From positions 1 to 64,000 of the forward strand of contig JADNRX010000059.1 of assembly GCA_015501595.1 (NCBI GenBank): a DNA stretch of 64,000 nucleotides. The letters run 5' to 3'. How positions within the stretch are numbered: position 1 is the first letter of the stretch; each line of letters begins with the position of its first letter. The notes under the pieces are model-generated. The model made no database searches and was not told the origin of the DNA. It was given only the letters and a program-made list of their open reading frames with translations. The DNA is from Hymenopellis radicata (taxonomy: Eukaryota; Basidiomycota; Agaricomycetes; Agaricales; Physalacriaceae). The translations under genes were made by a program, and so were the position numbers. This document shows, piece after piece, positions 19,827 to 32,159 of the stretch.

Positions 19827-21263
19827 TCAACTGGTATCCATTTCAAGTCCCTCACCTCCACTGTCTCCCTCTTCAAACTTGAACGCCTGACTCCAAACAT
19901 AACAACCCAGTGCCGGATTCCACTCATACTCATGCGCCAACACTTTCGTTAATTGATCATAGGCCCACTTGTTCGCGTAGGGCGTGCCAGTTCTCGGATC
20001 CCTATACGGCGCGGGTAATCCAGTAAGCGGACAGGTCTGCTTGGGACGCGCTGAAAGCAGAGAACATCAGTCGCCTCTCGAGCGCATAGGAAAGCGAGAT
20101 GCATACACATAGGACGCGGTTTGCTCGTCCGAAAGACTTTGAGCTCACCCCACTTGACGTGGTCCCCAAATACAGCAGCCATAGTTTCCTTCCAGTTCGG
20201 CTTCCGCGTATCATCGTCCTGTCCTAGTTCATGCACCAAGTAATTATTCTCTACGTTGAGGATTTTCTTGACGGGTGCAGGTGGCGTAGGTGGCGGCATC
20301 GGAAATGAAAACTGATAGGCCATGGATTGGGACGCAGCAACACTAGATCCGGCAAAGTAAGGGGAGTAACTCGAAGCGCCGCCGGTCATCGACGTATTGA
20401 ATGTGCTATACCGGTCATGTTGCTGTGGAGGCGGCGGTGGAGCTGGCGGTGGCGGTTGTACGATAACTTCCGTTTTCTCCATTCGAGATATCCAACGCAA
20501 AAGAGGTCCCTCAACCGACTTGCGGACAACACGCGCTCGTTTACGCTTCTCTTCCTCCACCTTGAGATAATCGCGATGCTCAGTGATGTTGCCTGCTTCG
20601 TTGGCGAGCGCACGGGCCATGAGCTCGTCTTGGGTCATCTGTTTCTGGTGTTTGACCTTACGCGGTGCTTTAGCAGCCTGTGACGAATATAAGTGGCGAC
20701 AAACATAGACAAGAGGAGGGAATATTTACACGCTTCTTCTCTAATTGCTCTCTCCTTTGCGCGGTGGCTGTGGTATTCATAACCGTTGTTCGTCTCTTGC
20801 TTTGTCGAGGCGCCGCATCAGCTTCGGCAGCTTTGCGACGCGTCCTCGTCAAAGTTTGGGTTGAGGAAGACGGTTCTGGTTCTGCATCGAAAGAGACCGC
20901 GCGTGGACGCGCTCGAGAGGCAGCCAATGACTTTGCGACGCGCGCGCGAGCAGACTAGAACAAGAAAAAGTCAGAACACTGTCAAAGTAATGGGCCTACA
21001 ACCGCGCCTTTCTCGCTTGTTTCTCCTCATCAACGTCCTCTTCAGCCGCGATTTCGTTCGCCCGGGCTTCTTCTTCCTCATCAGTATGTTCAAAGTCGGA
21101 ATCAGCTATGGATTCCTCGTCTGGCACAGAGAGTGAGGATGCGCTGAGTGGCTAGTGAGCCAGAAGAGAGAGACAGACACTTGTCTACAGAAAAATCGAT
21201 GTCGTCTTCAGCGTCCTGGAGTGTGTTTTCATTTGCTATTTCAGCCAGAAGAACGGCCTGCAT
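19827..21263 (-). CDS. VPS72: YL1/VPS72, histone-binding subunit of SWR1/INO80-type remodellers
   Basis: VPS72 binds H2A.Z-H2B in the SWR1 complex in the nucleus. The start at 21263 gives MQAVLLAEIANENTLQDAED, then an acidic region (FEHTDEEEEARANEIAAEED). A basic segment follows (TQTLTRTRRKAAEADAAPRQ), then the family block EHRDYLKVEEEKRKRARVVR with VEGPLLRWISR. A proline-rich linker separates this from the YL1_C domain: KQTCPLTGLPAPYRDPRTGT and AYDQLTKVLAHEYEWNPALG. Introns are about 20107-20041 (acceptor TTTCAG), near 20730-20680, 20990-20955 and in the acidic part. The reading is intact to the TGA at 19827. Another in-frame ATG lies three codons upstream. Confidence 0.92.
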
Positions 21264-21457
21264 TCTATGCATCTATTAATTTTGGATTTAATATGAATTA
21301 AGCAGCACTCGAACCGGTTCCCCGCTGTACTTCGCCTGGAACGACGAGCGGTAAGGCCATCCTCGAGGCCATCGTTGGACATGATGTTGTCGACGCGAGA
21401 GAGAGACAATTGATCAACAAGTCAATACATCACGCTTTCTCTTTCCGTTCACGTCCA

Positions 21458-22242
21458 ATGGCGACCAGCGCGGCGAGACTGCCCTCCGCCAAGCTCAATG
21501 TTCTCCTCGCCAATCTCAATGCGACACCGAGGCTGATGCTGAGAGGTGTCAAGGAGCTCAGAGTTTCTTATGCTTACCGCAATGACCACTTTGGCGCCCG
21601 GTATGTGTCGGCAAGTCGCGTCTAGCTGACTGGAAACTCAGAATGCTCTTAGGCACTTTGCAAAGGACTTTCTGCCTCGCATAGCATACGCCAATCCTGA
21701 GGTGGCGATAAACGTGCAAAAGGAACTCAAGACCAAGGACGACAAATGGAGACCCGATATAAAGGTTGTCTTCGGTGCGTGTGTAGTCTTGCTTGTTGTT
21801 CACTGGTCTGACAACGTCCTTAGGGGACGGTAAAACTGCGGCCATTAACATGCACGCAAAGTGGTCAACTGCTATCGCCAAAGAGCTAATGGACGTCGCC
21901 GGCATTGACGCTTGGCGGAAATACAAAGCCAGTGCCGACGCGGCGGGCCGACCGGTTTTTCCTGGCGAAGAAAACGAAAGATCCATACTCTCATCGCCAG
22001 ACGAATCCTTACCGACATTGGAGGAGTTTCGAAATTCACCGGAAGGAATGGCGGCACTGGCAAAGGCGGCGGTGGAACGAGCGGAAGGTAGAAAGAAAGC
22101 CATGGCAGCAATAGAGGAGAAGAAGGCTAAAAAGGCTGCCCAAACGGCGCCAGCAACAACAGATCAGCTTCCGGAAGAGACTCAGAGTCAGACGACTCTC
22201 GCGGCCAAGGCAGCATCATTATTTGCTACTCCAAAAGCATAA
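21458..22242 (+). CDS. Mitochondrial ribosomal protein of the L51/S25/CI-B8 fold (MRP49/mS25-like)
   Basis: MATSAARLPSAKLNVLLANL begins the protein. GVKELRVSYAYRNDHFGARH and FAKDFLPRIAYANPEVAINV give the thioredoxin-like L51/S25/CI-B8 core, followed by WRPDIKVVFGDGKTAAINMH. Two introns fit well, 21601-21651 (GTATGT..CTCTTAG) and about 21775-21823 (GTGCGT..CCTTAG). The C-terminal half is charged and helical, with a lysine/alanine tail. The fold is shared by MRP49 (mL61), mS25 and a complex I subunit, so the exact orthologue is uncertain. The long C-terminal extension fits a mitochondrial ribosomal protein better than complex I. Confidence 0.78.
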
Positions 22243-22306
22243 CCCACTATACTCGCTACATACACTCATAATACAGAAAGCATTCAAAAAAATCAATTAA
22301 GTGCTA

Positions 22307-23339
22307 TTATACAGCAAACCAGGTCGCAAGCCATGCTATAAAACCTATCCCCACGAGAACACCTGCTAAATCATCAAGAAGCATGGAGAACAGGCCGATG
22401 TACTTCCAGCCATTCACGACAATGGAAGCAATATGCGGTGGGAGTACCGGCATTGCCATTGAGAGCAGAGTTGGAAGCTGCTCGTTATCCTAGAAAGCCA
22501 TCAGCGTATACACTAGGAAATAAAGGTAGATACGTACGAGACCTGTGAACAAGCGTGTCGAGTGTAATACAATTTGCACAGTTGTCAAAGCCCAAAAGAA
22601 AGGCTATTATTGCAAACGTAAGAAAACGATATCAGGGATAGGAATGAAGAATGCTCACTACGACTTGCACGCGGGCCACCTCCTTGAGTAACGCGGCCCA
22701 GCGATTCATAACCTTGTCCTTCTGCTCGTCCATCAGCCCTCCCACTGCCTCGTGAAGCTTCGGTTCATGGAACATCACAAAGTACGCAAGCAGCAGCCAC
22801 ATCGCCACGAGGTGTACAACAGGCAAGAGCTTCTGCACTAGAGTTTTCGGTTTGGGAACCACAGCGGCTGCTGGACCTGGGCCGTTCATGCCCATCATGG
22901 CGTTCATACCCATACCCAGTCCTGCGCCGCCATCTCCACCACCGGTAGCGGCCATAAGCTGAGCCAAGAATGGGTTTTCCTCAAGAGAAGGCATCGGCGG
23001 AGGCGTGCCCTCTTGCGCACTAGCGTTAGCATTTGGAGGCATCCGGCCCATCATGAGCGCCGCCATAAGCTGCTGCTGCTGTTCATCGGACCACACCGAA
23101 GGATCCGGGGCTGCAAAGTTCTCGGGTGGAGGTGGAATGACAGGTGTTTGGTCGCCGACAAAGTTGCTCAGTGAAGAGAGCTTTGGGAGGGGCGGGTCGG
23201 CGTGCTTGTACGCGGGCGCATCTTCGCCGCGGCCGGAAGTGGTGAGTTTTGCGAGGCGGTCCGAGCCACGGCTGAGAATGGCTTTGCGCCTCGCTTCGGC
23301 GCGTGCTGCTGCAGGCGATGACATGGAACTTGAAAACAA
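22307..23339 (-). CDS. GET2-like subunit of the GET complex (tail-anchored protein insertion at the ER)
   Basis: The N-terminus (MFSSSMSSPAAARAEARRKA) includes the basic RRKAILSRGSDRLAKL. In GET2 such a basic helix recruits the Get3 ATPase. A proline/methionine-rich cytosolic linker follows. Three hydrophobic segments then appear: LLPVVHLVAMWLLLAYFVMF, FFWALTTVQIVLHSTRLFTG after an intron, and LLDDLAGVLVGIGFIAWLAT near the end. This is the GET2 layout. Introns are near 22660-22605 and 22540-22490. The sequence ends WFAV and TAA. The start may instead be the ATG five codons later. Confidence 0.82.
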
Positions 23340-23661
23340 TTATATTCGTAATATTTGGGAAGATATCGCGATGCCGTACGTTTTCCTTTGTCGATGCCTG
23401 ATCGTATTGGTCGCCGTAGGCGTAAGACCACAGGTCGGCTTTGCTAGTTGGTGGTATGAGAAAGACGTGTCTACGGAACGCCGGGCCGATCAAATTGAAC
23501 TTTTCGACGAGCATGTTCGAGACGTTCCTCAACGAGCCCGATCTACAGTATCGCCCGTTACTGTACAAGTCCTGATTCAATGTGACTTTGGAAACGTTTG
23601 GGAATGGGGCCAGCCGATGGTGAAAAGATGAGTTCGTGAGGAAGCGACTGCTAATGCATAA

Positions 23662-24212
23662 GAGCCTGTTTCGCTAGTGATATTTTTCGTGATATTTCGT
23701 GATATTTTCCGTGATATTTTCCGTGATATTCCAGTTGTGATATTTCTGTTACAGCGTGTGATACAGGGTTACCTCTGCAGTACCTCGGCTGAGTCGGCGA
23801 GGATACGGCGTGACATTTCAAATTTGTGTCCGCGATTCCGGCTGTCGCTTGATCACTTCCCGACTTCGCGCCCGTTGTGGCCAACGTTCCCGCCTCCTCC
23901 ATGCATCACATAGCTTATTCAATTTCACTAATTTCCTTACACACTTGTTATAGCTACTTGATATATATATTTCTGATGGAATTGTCTTAGAAAAGTGGCC
24001 TGATACGTGATGGAAATGTATCATGAGCGGGATGGCGGGACATCGAAAAGAGGCGGTATAAGGGTAACGACATAGGCATGTGTCGACTGCGTTTGATCCA
24101 CTAAGTCAGCCGAGCTAGGCCGAGTTGAGGCAACCCTGCACGCTGTAACTGAAATATCACGACTGGAATATCACGGAAAATATCACGAAAAATATCACTA
24201 GCGAACAGGCTC
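23662..24212. mobile_element. Tourist/PIF-Harbinger-type MITE
   Basis: The 551-bp element has inverted ends GAGCCTGTT(T)CGCTAGTGAT, which continue as similar sequence for about 100 bp. It is flanked by the 3-bp direct repeat TAA (23659-23661 and 24213-24215). A TWA duplication with a G(A/G)GCCTGTT terminus is characteristic of Harbinger elements. GTGATATTTTCCG-like words recur about five times near the left end and four times, inverted, near the right. There is no coding capacity. Confidence 0.82.
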
Positions 24213-24215
24213 TAA

Positions 24216-25313
24216 TGACTAGGTGATGCTCGAAATGAATCCGTTCAACAAGGGATGATCATGGCAATCCAACCGAGCGTATCCTACTTCTGAAATACAA
24301 TTGCGCAGGCATTCACGCCACTCTGGGGGCCACCAGCGCGATGCAAAACCCAACGCGCCGCGTCTTCCGGGATCGTGCAAATTTTCGATCTTTTTCGATC
24401 GCGCCCTACGATAGTACTATAGGCAGACGTCGACTTGATCAAAGCTGACACTTAATTTTGAGCCCTACGACCCATACAACGCGCCCCATCCTCCCTACCG
24501 CCATGTATCTCGTTCAAGGTCGGCTTTCACGCTTCCTCACATGCCAACACTGCAATCCGCTCATTCCATACGAAGACAACACGTTCTCTTCGCCAGGCCA
24601 ACACATATATTGCAAGGCTTGGCGGCATAGCCTCTCTCACTGGTTTCATTGCGGCGTAGCCGCTCTCGCTGGCGTTCTCATTCCATGGGCATCCCACAGT
24701 TCCATTGCGCACGTTTAGGCCTAGGTCTCAGATCTCAGAGTGGAGATCATTATCTAGGTGTGGCTCGCTCAGAAAGCGCGTCGGAACATGATGCGAACAT
24801 GCGGGACAACCGTTGGATTCTGTTGGTGAGTTCTGGCTTAATTGTAAGAGCTTGTCGACATATGCTTCCTCCAGTGTCTTCGCAAGCGCAGGAACGATAT
24901 GAACAAGTCACGTCTCCGCTTTAAACAAAGCTTTTTCCGATCAAGTCAACGACTCTGATGCACTTTCCACAGATTCAAGCATTGAAACGAGTCTTGGCTG
25001 CTGCCGTCTAATATAAGATGAATGGCGATCGAGAAAAGCAAGCTCTATTATATCATGCATGAGTACTTTCCAGCATCCGTGCCGCTATGCTTAAACTTCA
25101 GTGAAACTTGTGTACACAGGGCCTCTACGCTCGATGGGAACATTGAAGCGGTCTCTCAACCTTATGCATCCAATCAACACAAACTTGTATTTGCCCTTTC
25201 ACCAGCATCATGATAAACGAACTAACGCGTATAGACGACACGCGAGCTCTGCGCGGTACACAGACACTTAAATAGAACATGTACGACGCGCATTGCTTTC
25301 CCTTAACCCCGCC
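24216..25313. other. Intergenic, no supported gene
   Basis: A short hairpin-prone stretch with TTCGATCTTTTTCGATCGCG lies near 24385. Open frames here show no family features. Confidence 0.35.
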
Positions 25314-27872
25314 ATGTCGGAATTCAAGCCGCCCACGACGCCATCTATCCCTTCTTCCCACCTCACTCCGAAGGAAGGAGTTGCATCTGAACCCTCTGAT
25401 AGCCATGCTTCTGGGACCCCCGCACTTCCCCTCGGCGCATGCAGTACTGTTCCCATCTGGAAAGCGTCCCTCATTCTCACCGCGCTCAGTTTACAATGGT
25501 TTTGCAAGGCTGGTGAGGTTACCCATGAGAACGCCTTCACACTCAGTGACTAACGGCTCGTTCAAAGCTGGCGCAAACGCGCTTAACGTCTCCGTTGGCT
25601 TCATCTCGCAATCTTTGCATTTCACAGAACAAGAGACAAGTTGGATTCAGGTATCGTCGAGATTCCGGCTGGTCAGGTACGTTTGCTGAAGTCACTTCTA
25701 GAGCGCGTATTCGCTGGGATCGGCATGCTTTCTCATGCTGTTCATTCCGATTAGTATTCAGGTCTTTCCCTTTTTTTTCTTCGGCGTGTACTAGTCACTC
25801 ACTTCTCTAGTTTGGGGCTCGCTCTGTTTGGCTCTGTTCGACTCTTCTCTACATAGCTGGTATGCGGCTGTCTAAATCATCGGCTCGTCTTACTCAGCCG
25901 TAACAGGTGCTATTGGTTGCTCTGCGACGCAGTGTGTCACTTGCCTCCATTGTTCTTATAAGAGTGTTGATACTTAGGTGGCGACTACGCAGAAATGCAA
26001 CACAGTTCCTTGCCTTTCGCACTCTGCAAGGCATTGGCGCCGCGGGATCGGTTCCCTCTGCGTTTCAAATGCTTCATCAGGTCTTTCCTGGTACGTTGTA
26101 GTTGCATTGACTTTCAACAAGCTCGATACTATTTCATTCATTCAGTTGTTCCTGGCAGCACAGCGCGTGACATGGCGTTCGCTATCTTTAGTTCTGGCTT
26201 TTCCTGGGGCGGCGCCGTTGGTGTTGTCATCAGTGGTTTGTCTATACAGGTTGGTTTGTTCCAGCACGCGGAGCAGTACCTTACTGAACGCCTATATGTT
26301 CAAGTACTCTGCTATTCAGTGGCGAGCAAGTAAGAGTCATAAGATGCGTTTATTATGCAGCTCTCATCCCTTTATAGTTTTTGTCATTCTAGCGTGTCTC
26401 TCTGCTGTGGCGTGGTCGTGCGTTTTAGCTTTTGCTCCTCCCAGTATTGTCGAACCTGTACCTGGCGGTGTCGACTACACAGGCGGCTTACTCGTTACTG
26501 TGGCTCTCACATTGACGTTGTTTTCTCTATCCCAGGGAGTGAGTCATGTGCAATCGTTGCTGAAGTAACATCTTAACCTCGCATTTTCAGAGTCATATAG
26601 GTTGGCAAACGCCATACGTGATTACTCTGCTCGTTGTGGGCATCGTGTTCTTCCCTATTTTCTATGCTTGGGAGGTTTACTTGGAGACTAATGGTCGCAC
26701 GCCAATGATGTATCGATTTTTCCGTGTCCCAACCATTCACTCAATACTAATGTCACACAGCCGGATGTCAAACTTTAGGCGTGGTCGTTACGCTCTCGTT
26801 TCCTTACTAAGTCTGGTTGGGTTCGTCCCTTGGATGATCTGGGACGTTCTCTCAGGTCTTTTCTGGCATTCCGCGGGCTATTCTGCTGTGCAGGTCATGC
26901 TCCGATTTCTGCCTCTCTCCATCGCAAGTTCATTCCATGAACTATCCACATCTCAACCTCGGGATAACGAATGTTTTCAGGCTGGTTTAATTGCGCCTTC
27001 AATTACTACATATGCTTTGAGCAGGATGTCAACGCAGATTGTGTTTATTAGTAAGAGAATCATTGTTCCTAAACACTTCTAAAGTTTCAACGCTAGCTGG
27101 TTGTGTTCTCGTCTTATGCTCCAACATTATTTTCGCCGTGGCAACTCCTCAGGATACTTATTGGAATCGTGGCCAGTGAGTGCTCGTTTAGTAGAACAAT
27201 CGCATTCCTCACACCTCCTCCCCAAGGTTTCTGGCACCCGGCGTTGGGTAAGTTGACCTATATTATCCGTTTCTCGACTAAATTAAAATTTGCTCAAAAA
27301 GGCAGTTCGGGGTGACCTTTATTTGTGCGCACGTTTTTCTTTGCACCACGATTTGGGCAACTCAAACTTGCTAGATATGTCTGGCTTGTTGTACCTTGTC
27401 GGTTGTGTACCACCAGACCAAGCGGCCGCCTCGGGGTCCTGGTATGCCGTTATATTGTCATTCAGCGTGGCTTTGGGTAACATCGTGTATGGCCGCCTAC
27501 CCATTACTCCGTATTGTCTTCGACCTTACAAGCTACGCTTGCAGTGCATTTGTTGTAATCGCAGACTATCCAACTACTCAACCCAATATGTAAGTGACAA
27601 CTCCCTACTACTCCATTACAACTCACATATCTGATTATAAGATGGGCGAATGGATATCGAACGGGGATTGCCTGGGCAGCTCTTACTACTCTCGCAGCCA
27701 TACCAGCCTTCTGGGGAATCGGAACAGTAGGTGCTGATGTCTTGATTTGGCTTGTTCTGAAGACGCACAGCTTGGCAAGTCTGGTGAGACATTGAAGGCG
27801 AGGAAAGAGGCGGAGCTGGTCGTTGAAGACAAGCATAACCGGCGTAAACCAGGAGTTGAGGTGTATTTATAG
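25314..27872 (+). CDS. Major facilitator superfamily transporter, drug:H+ antiporter type
   Basis: A cytosolic N-terminus (MSEFKPPTTPSIPSSHLTPK) precedes many short exons that carry transmembrane segments. Recognisable blocks are LHFTEQETSWIQ, SAYSLGSACFLMLFIPISIQ, LAFRTLQGIGAAGSVPSAF (a family motif), RDMAFAIFSSGFSWGGAVGV, then LLVTVALTLTLFSLSQG, WQTPYVITLLVVGIVFFPIF, a YLETNGRTPMM block, LRFLPLS, ATPQDTYWNRGQ and NGYRTGIAWAALTTLAAIPA. The last intron (GTAGGTG..TTGGCAAG) leads to SGETLKARKEAELVVEDKH and a stop at 27870. The block order fits 12-14 helices of a fungal multidrug-type permease; the substrate is unknown. More than ten introns are implied and a hidden frame error cannot be excluded. 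Confidence 0.78.
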
Positions 27873-28084
27873 TCGACCATTCAGATTTGTGAACCCACTA
27901 AATGCCACGTTCAGGCTGCTAGTTGGCGATTTCGTAAGTTAGGGAGAAGCCAGCTAGTACTTGGAAGAGTATTCAGTGGAGTGCTGGTAAACGTTAGCCA
28001 AGTAATAGAGCGGGCAGAACAGTGTGTGAGCCAAAGCCGAGATGATGGTGAGAAGCCAAGTGATGCGCTCTGCCACCTACGCTC

Positions 28085-31000
28085 ATGTCGGAATCGAGCG
28101 CGACTGCGTCTCGTCCCCGACTCCCGTCACGGGCGATACCGCTATTCCCAGTACTGCAAAGCCCTACAGATTCAATTGGGAGGCCTCCCGTCGGCCGGGC
28201 CCAGAGAGTGTCTCTGGCACGACCTCGGACGGCAGAGGACACGATGACTACTTTAATGCTATACCACAGCTCGGCAACCTCAATTTAAATACCTCAACGA
28301 CGAGTCTCGCGTTGGGGTCAGTGCCGACCGAGTGGAGCAGTTCCAGACATGGGTTCAACGGTTCGAGTTAGCTAGTTTTTCGGAGCGTTACTGACACGCC
28401 GCAGCTATTTCCACTGTCCTCAATAATCCTCACAAGCGACAGGCCCCGCCCAAGGCCCATTCGCGCTGCCGGCCGTACCCGCCGCTGAACTTCCGCGCGT
28501 GCGGAGGAAGGACTTTGACCCCTACCTCGAATCCATCTCCGCAGAATGGGACCGGTTTGAACATACTCACCAACCCGAGGCAGGGCCATCTACACTCAGT
28601 CAATCCACATCACACTCTACCCTTCCAGCTGTCCAATCGCTGCCCTCTCTCGAGGCAGTTCCGCGGGTGTTCTTCGCGCCAAATTTTGACTTGGCCGACC
28701 CCAAGACATTCGCAGCCGTCACTGAGCTTGACGGAGATGATGCCGAAGCTGATCCCGCCGCACTAGCCCATTCTCTACCACTCATGGAAAAACTCTCGCA
28801 TTACGCTGACACCGTTGAGATGCATCTGACACATGAAATATCTCTCCGTTCCTCTTCGTTCTTCGCTGCCCTGTCTAATCTTCATCACCTACAAGCAGAA
28901 TCAACATCATGTCTGACACAGATATCACGGCTACGCGATATGCTCAAGGAAGTGGACGAGGATGTCGCGAAGCGCGGTTTGAAGGTGATTCAGCTGGAAC
29001 GCCGGATGCAGGATATGAACAAGGTCGAGGAGGGCGTGGTCGGTGTCAAGGGAGTTGTTGACATGTCCGGCAATGCTCGCAACCTTCTTGCGCAAGGGAA
29101 GTGGGGAGAGGCTTTAGGCGTTGTGGATGCATTAGAGAAGTCCTGGACATCGATGAATGATCCCGCACCACCGAATGGTTCTGCGAAACCTGCCTCATTA
29201 CTTAACGGTCGATTATCCCCTCTACCGCCCACACCTGAGGAATCGTCAGACGCGCCTGACGGCCCCCACTATCAATACCTCTTTCTTCTCTGCGAGCGTT
29301 TTCTGCCCTTCCTGGCCATCTTCGAAGTCTTACTATGGAGATTGTCGCGTCGCTGTCGACAGATTTCTCTGTCGCGCTCCGAAATGATCTCATGGAACGG
29401 GTGGACAACGAGGCGCACGGTCTTTCGCGTAATAAAGTCAACGAAAGGCTCAAGGTCAAAGTCGAACCGTTACTGGAAGGTCTTGTTCGAACAAAGGGAA
29501 TCAGAGAGGCAACGTTATCCTGGCGGGAGACTGTCCTTGCAGAAATGGGAAACATCGTGCGGAAAGTTCGTGCCCCAGATACTCAATGTTGGCGCGGGTT
29601 CCTCACTTCAGTCTAGAACTTCCCATCTTTAGAAGGAGATGGCGCGAACTCCTCTACACCAGATAAAGTCTCCTCAAATGGATCTGAGTCTCGGTGGGTC
29701 TTTTTCTTGCCCATAATTTGTCTGCGCACGTGTCTGAATATTTCTAGACCTGGTTTGGAGCACATCTCCGAGAAATGACACATTCCGACTTCATGAATGT
29801 TCTCTCTCTGACGTACAAAAGGCTCTTGAAGGCGATCGAAGGTCTCCAGACACAAGGAACGTTGGTAGGCGAGGTCGTGGGCGCAATATACAGTTTGCGG
29901 TACGCGTTCTTTCGGAAGAATCTTGCGAACGATACTCACATGTAACCTTAGTCGCCAGTCTAATCCTGATACGCTTCAACTCGACTTTACGGATATTCTC
30001 GGCTCAGCGACTGAGCTGGCGCATGTCCTTGTTTCGAAGGTTATCGCTACACGTTCCGAACAGCATACGTCACTTCCACTACACGAGTTTTGCGAATTCT
30101 TCAATGCGACATGGTCCTTCGTAATCGATTGCGAGGTACTTTGTCGACGGATGGTAGTAGGACTCCGAGGCGCAGTTGTAGGACAGGTCGGTAGCTTGTC
30201 CTGCACTTCTTCCGCAACCATGATTTTGATCTTTCCATAGGGTAAAGCCTTCTTGCAGGTCTTTCATCAAACTCGCCTCAATCAATCTGCGAAGCTCGTG
30301 GAGGATGAGCTCTGGAATCCTCGAGATGTGCCTACGGAGTTGCAGCACATCGTTAACCTTTTAGTGGATTCCGCGGTCCAGGACGCACCGGAATTGGTAC
30401 TTTCGTCGTCGAATGCAGAGCGAAACAAACCGGACTCGAGCGCGCCAACCAGTCCGAACTCTAAATCTCCCGCGAAAGCAATTAAATCCCTCTTCTCATC
30501 ACCGGCATCCTCACCACCTCCACCGGCTGCATCTAGCAAGAGTCTGCATATTGAAGACCGGACATATTTCACTGTAGCGGCAACATCAGAGGTCCTTACC
30601 TTACTGCTGGATTACCTCAAGGTCATCGTCAATCTGGGCATGCTAGTCACAGACACCATGAGCCGAGTCATCGAATTCCTGAAGGCGTTTAATTCACGGA
30701 CTTGTCAAGTCGTGTTAGGCGCGGGGGCCATGCGGTCTGCTGGTTTGAAGAACATCACAGCAAAACATCTTGGTATGTTATCGCTGTCGTATTCGCCAGA
30801 TAGGTCATCTGATGTTCTGACTAGCACTCGCTTCACAATCTCTATCGATAATGGTTGCTCTCATTCCATATGTTCGCGAAACATTCCGACGGCACCTGAG
30901 CTCTAAGCAAGCCGTCATGCTAGTGGAGTTTGACAAGTTAAAACGGGTGTGATCTTTTTTCATCTCCGCATTATAGTGACGTGGACTAATGCGTAGTGTG

Positions 31001-32159
31001 TAGGACTATCAAGAACATCAGAATGAGATTCACGCTAAGCTGATTGCGATCATGGGCGACCGTCTCTCTGCGCATGTCAAGTCATTAAAGGTACTTGTTC
31101 GTCTCGAGAGTGCGTCCTCTACTAACGTTCTACAGGCTGTGGATTGGAATGTTCCCAAGCCAGGAGGCGGCGTGAATGACTACATGGAACTTCTCGTCAA
31201 AGAGACCGTGACACTGCACAAGGTTCTGTCCCGTTATCTGTCGACCTCCGTTGTTCAGGTAATTCACGCCGAGTTTCTCTCGGTCTGTGTTCTCATTCTT
31301 CCGTTCTATACAGGATGTCATGACACAAGTATTCGCTGCGATCAATCACAGGTTGTCGGGAGAATACACCAAGCTGGAATTGCCTCATGTGGAAGCGAAA
31401 GACAGGTTTGTTTCTGTCTTTCATGATCTGTGACTCAGTGTTGATAACGGGGCATGTAACAGACTTCTAGCCGATGCGAGGTTTCTACACAAGAAGCTCG
31501 CAGCGCTGAACAATGTCGGTGTTCCGAGCAATATGCTTGAGGTTGTCATCTCTGAGAAGTCGTTACCTGGAACTCCGAGAGCACCGACGCCAACGCGAAG
31601 TCAGACGCTTCCTAGTGGAAACCCAGCTGCGAGGTCAAGTACAAACTTGCGTCTGAAGGGATTACTGTCCGGGAAAGGACTCGCATTTGACAAGGCCCTC
31701 CCTAATCCGACAACGCCGTCTCGATCCTCAGTGTCATCCCCGCCACCTCCGATGAACGACATCAAACAGTCGACGAAATCGCACGATAGTGGAGATGCCT
31801 CGCCGCTACCAGCCCTCCCCCTTCAAGAAGGAGCAGCCTCCACCGGTGGTTTCAAAGAGATAGAAGCTTCTGTAACAGAACCTTTAGATTCAGAAGCAGC
31901 AGATACTGGGCCAGAGCGTATGGTTGAGATAACCATTCAGCCAACCGAATCTCGACCTTCTGGATTAACTGTCGAAGACAGTAATGAAGGGCCAACAAAT
32001 GATGATTCGACTCGATCAGATGGAGTAGAAGCGCAAACGAACTCTTTGCCACCTGATTCAACGAATGGTGTATTGGCCAAGCATGCTGCCAGCACAGAGG
32101 CAGTTCAGACTCCACCTGAAAGCGACATATCACCTGCACCTCCTGAAGCGGAATCATGA
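28085..32159 (+). CDS. VPS54: VPS54, GARP complex subunit (endosome-to-Golgi tethering)
   Basis: MSESSATASRPRLP is followed, after a one-base gap in the frame, by YRFNWEASRRPGPESVSGTT, then EWSSSRHGFN, AISTVLNNPHKRQAPPKAHS and LPRVRRKDFDPYLESISAEW. The Vps54 N-domain reads VEMHLTHEISLRSSSFFAAL with a coiled coil after it. Later blocks are SLRAFSALPGHLRSLTMEIV, HLREMTHSDFMNVLSLTYKR, LPLHEFCEFFNATWSFVIDC, YFTVAATSEVLTLLLDYLKV and GAGAMRSAGLKNITAKHL, then SGEYTKLELPHVEAKDR. A long Ser/Pro/Thr-rich tail of over 200 residues ends PPEAES. Breaks are seen near 28124, 28461 and 29278, each curable by one added base. A TAG at 29614-29616 lies in the frame of the following block. The gene is otherwise well preserved. 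Confidence 0.9.
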
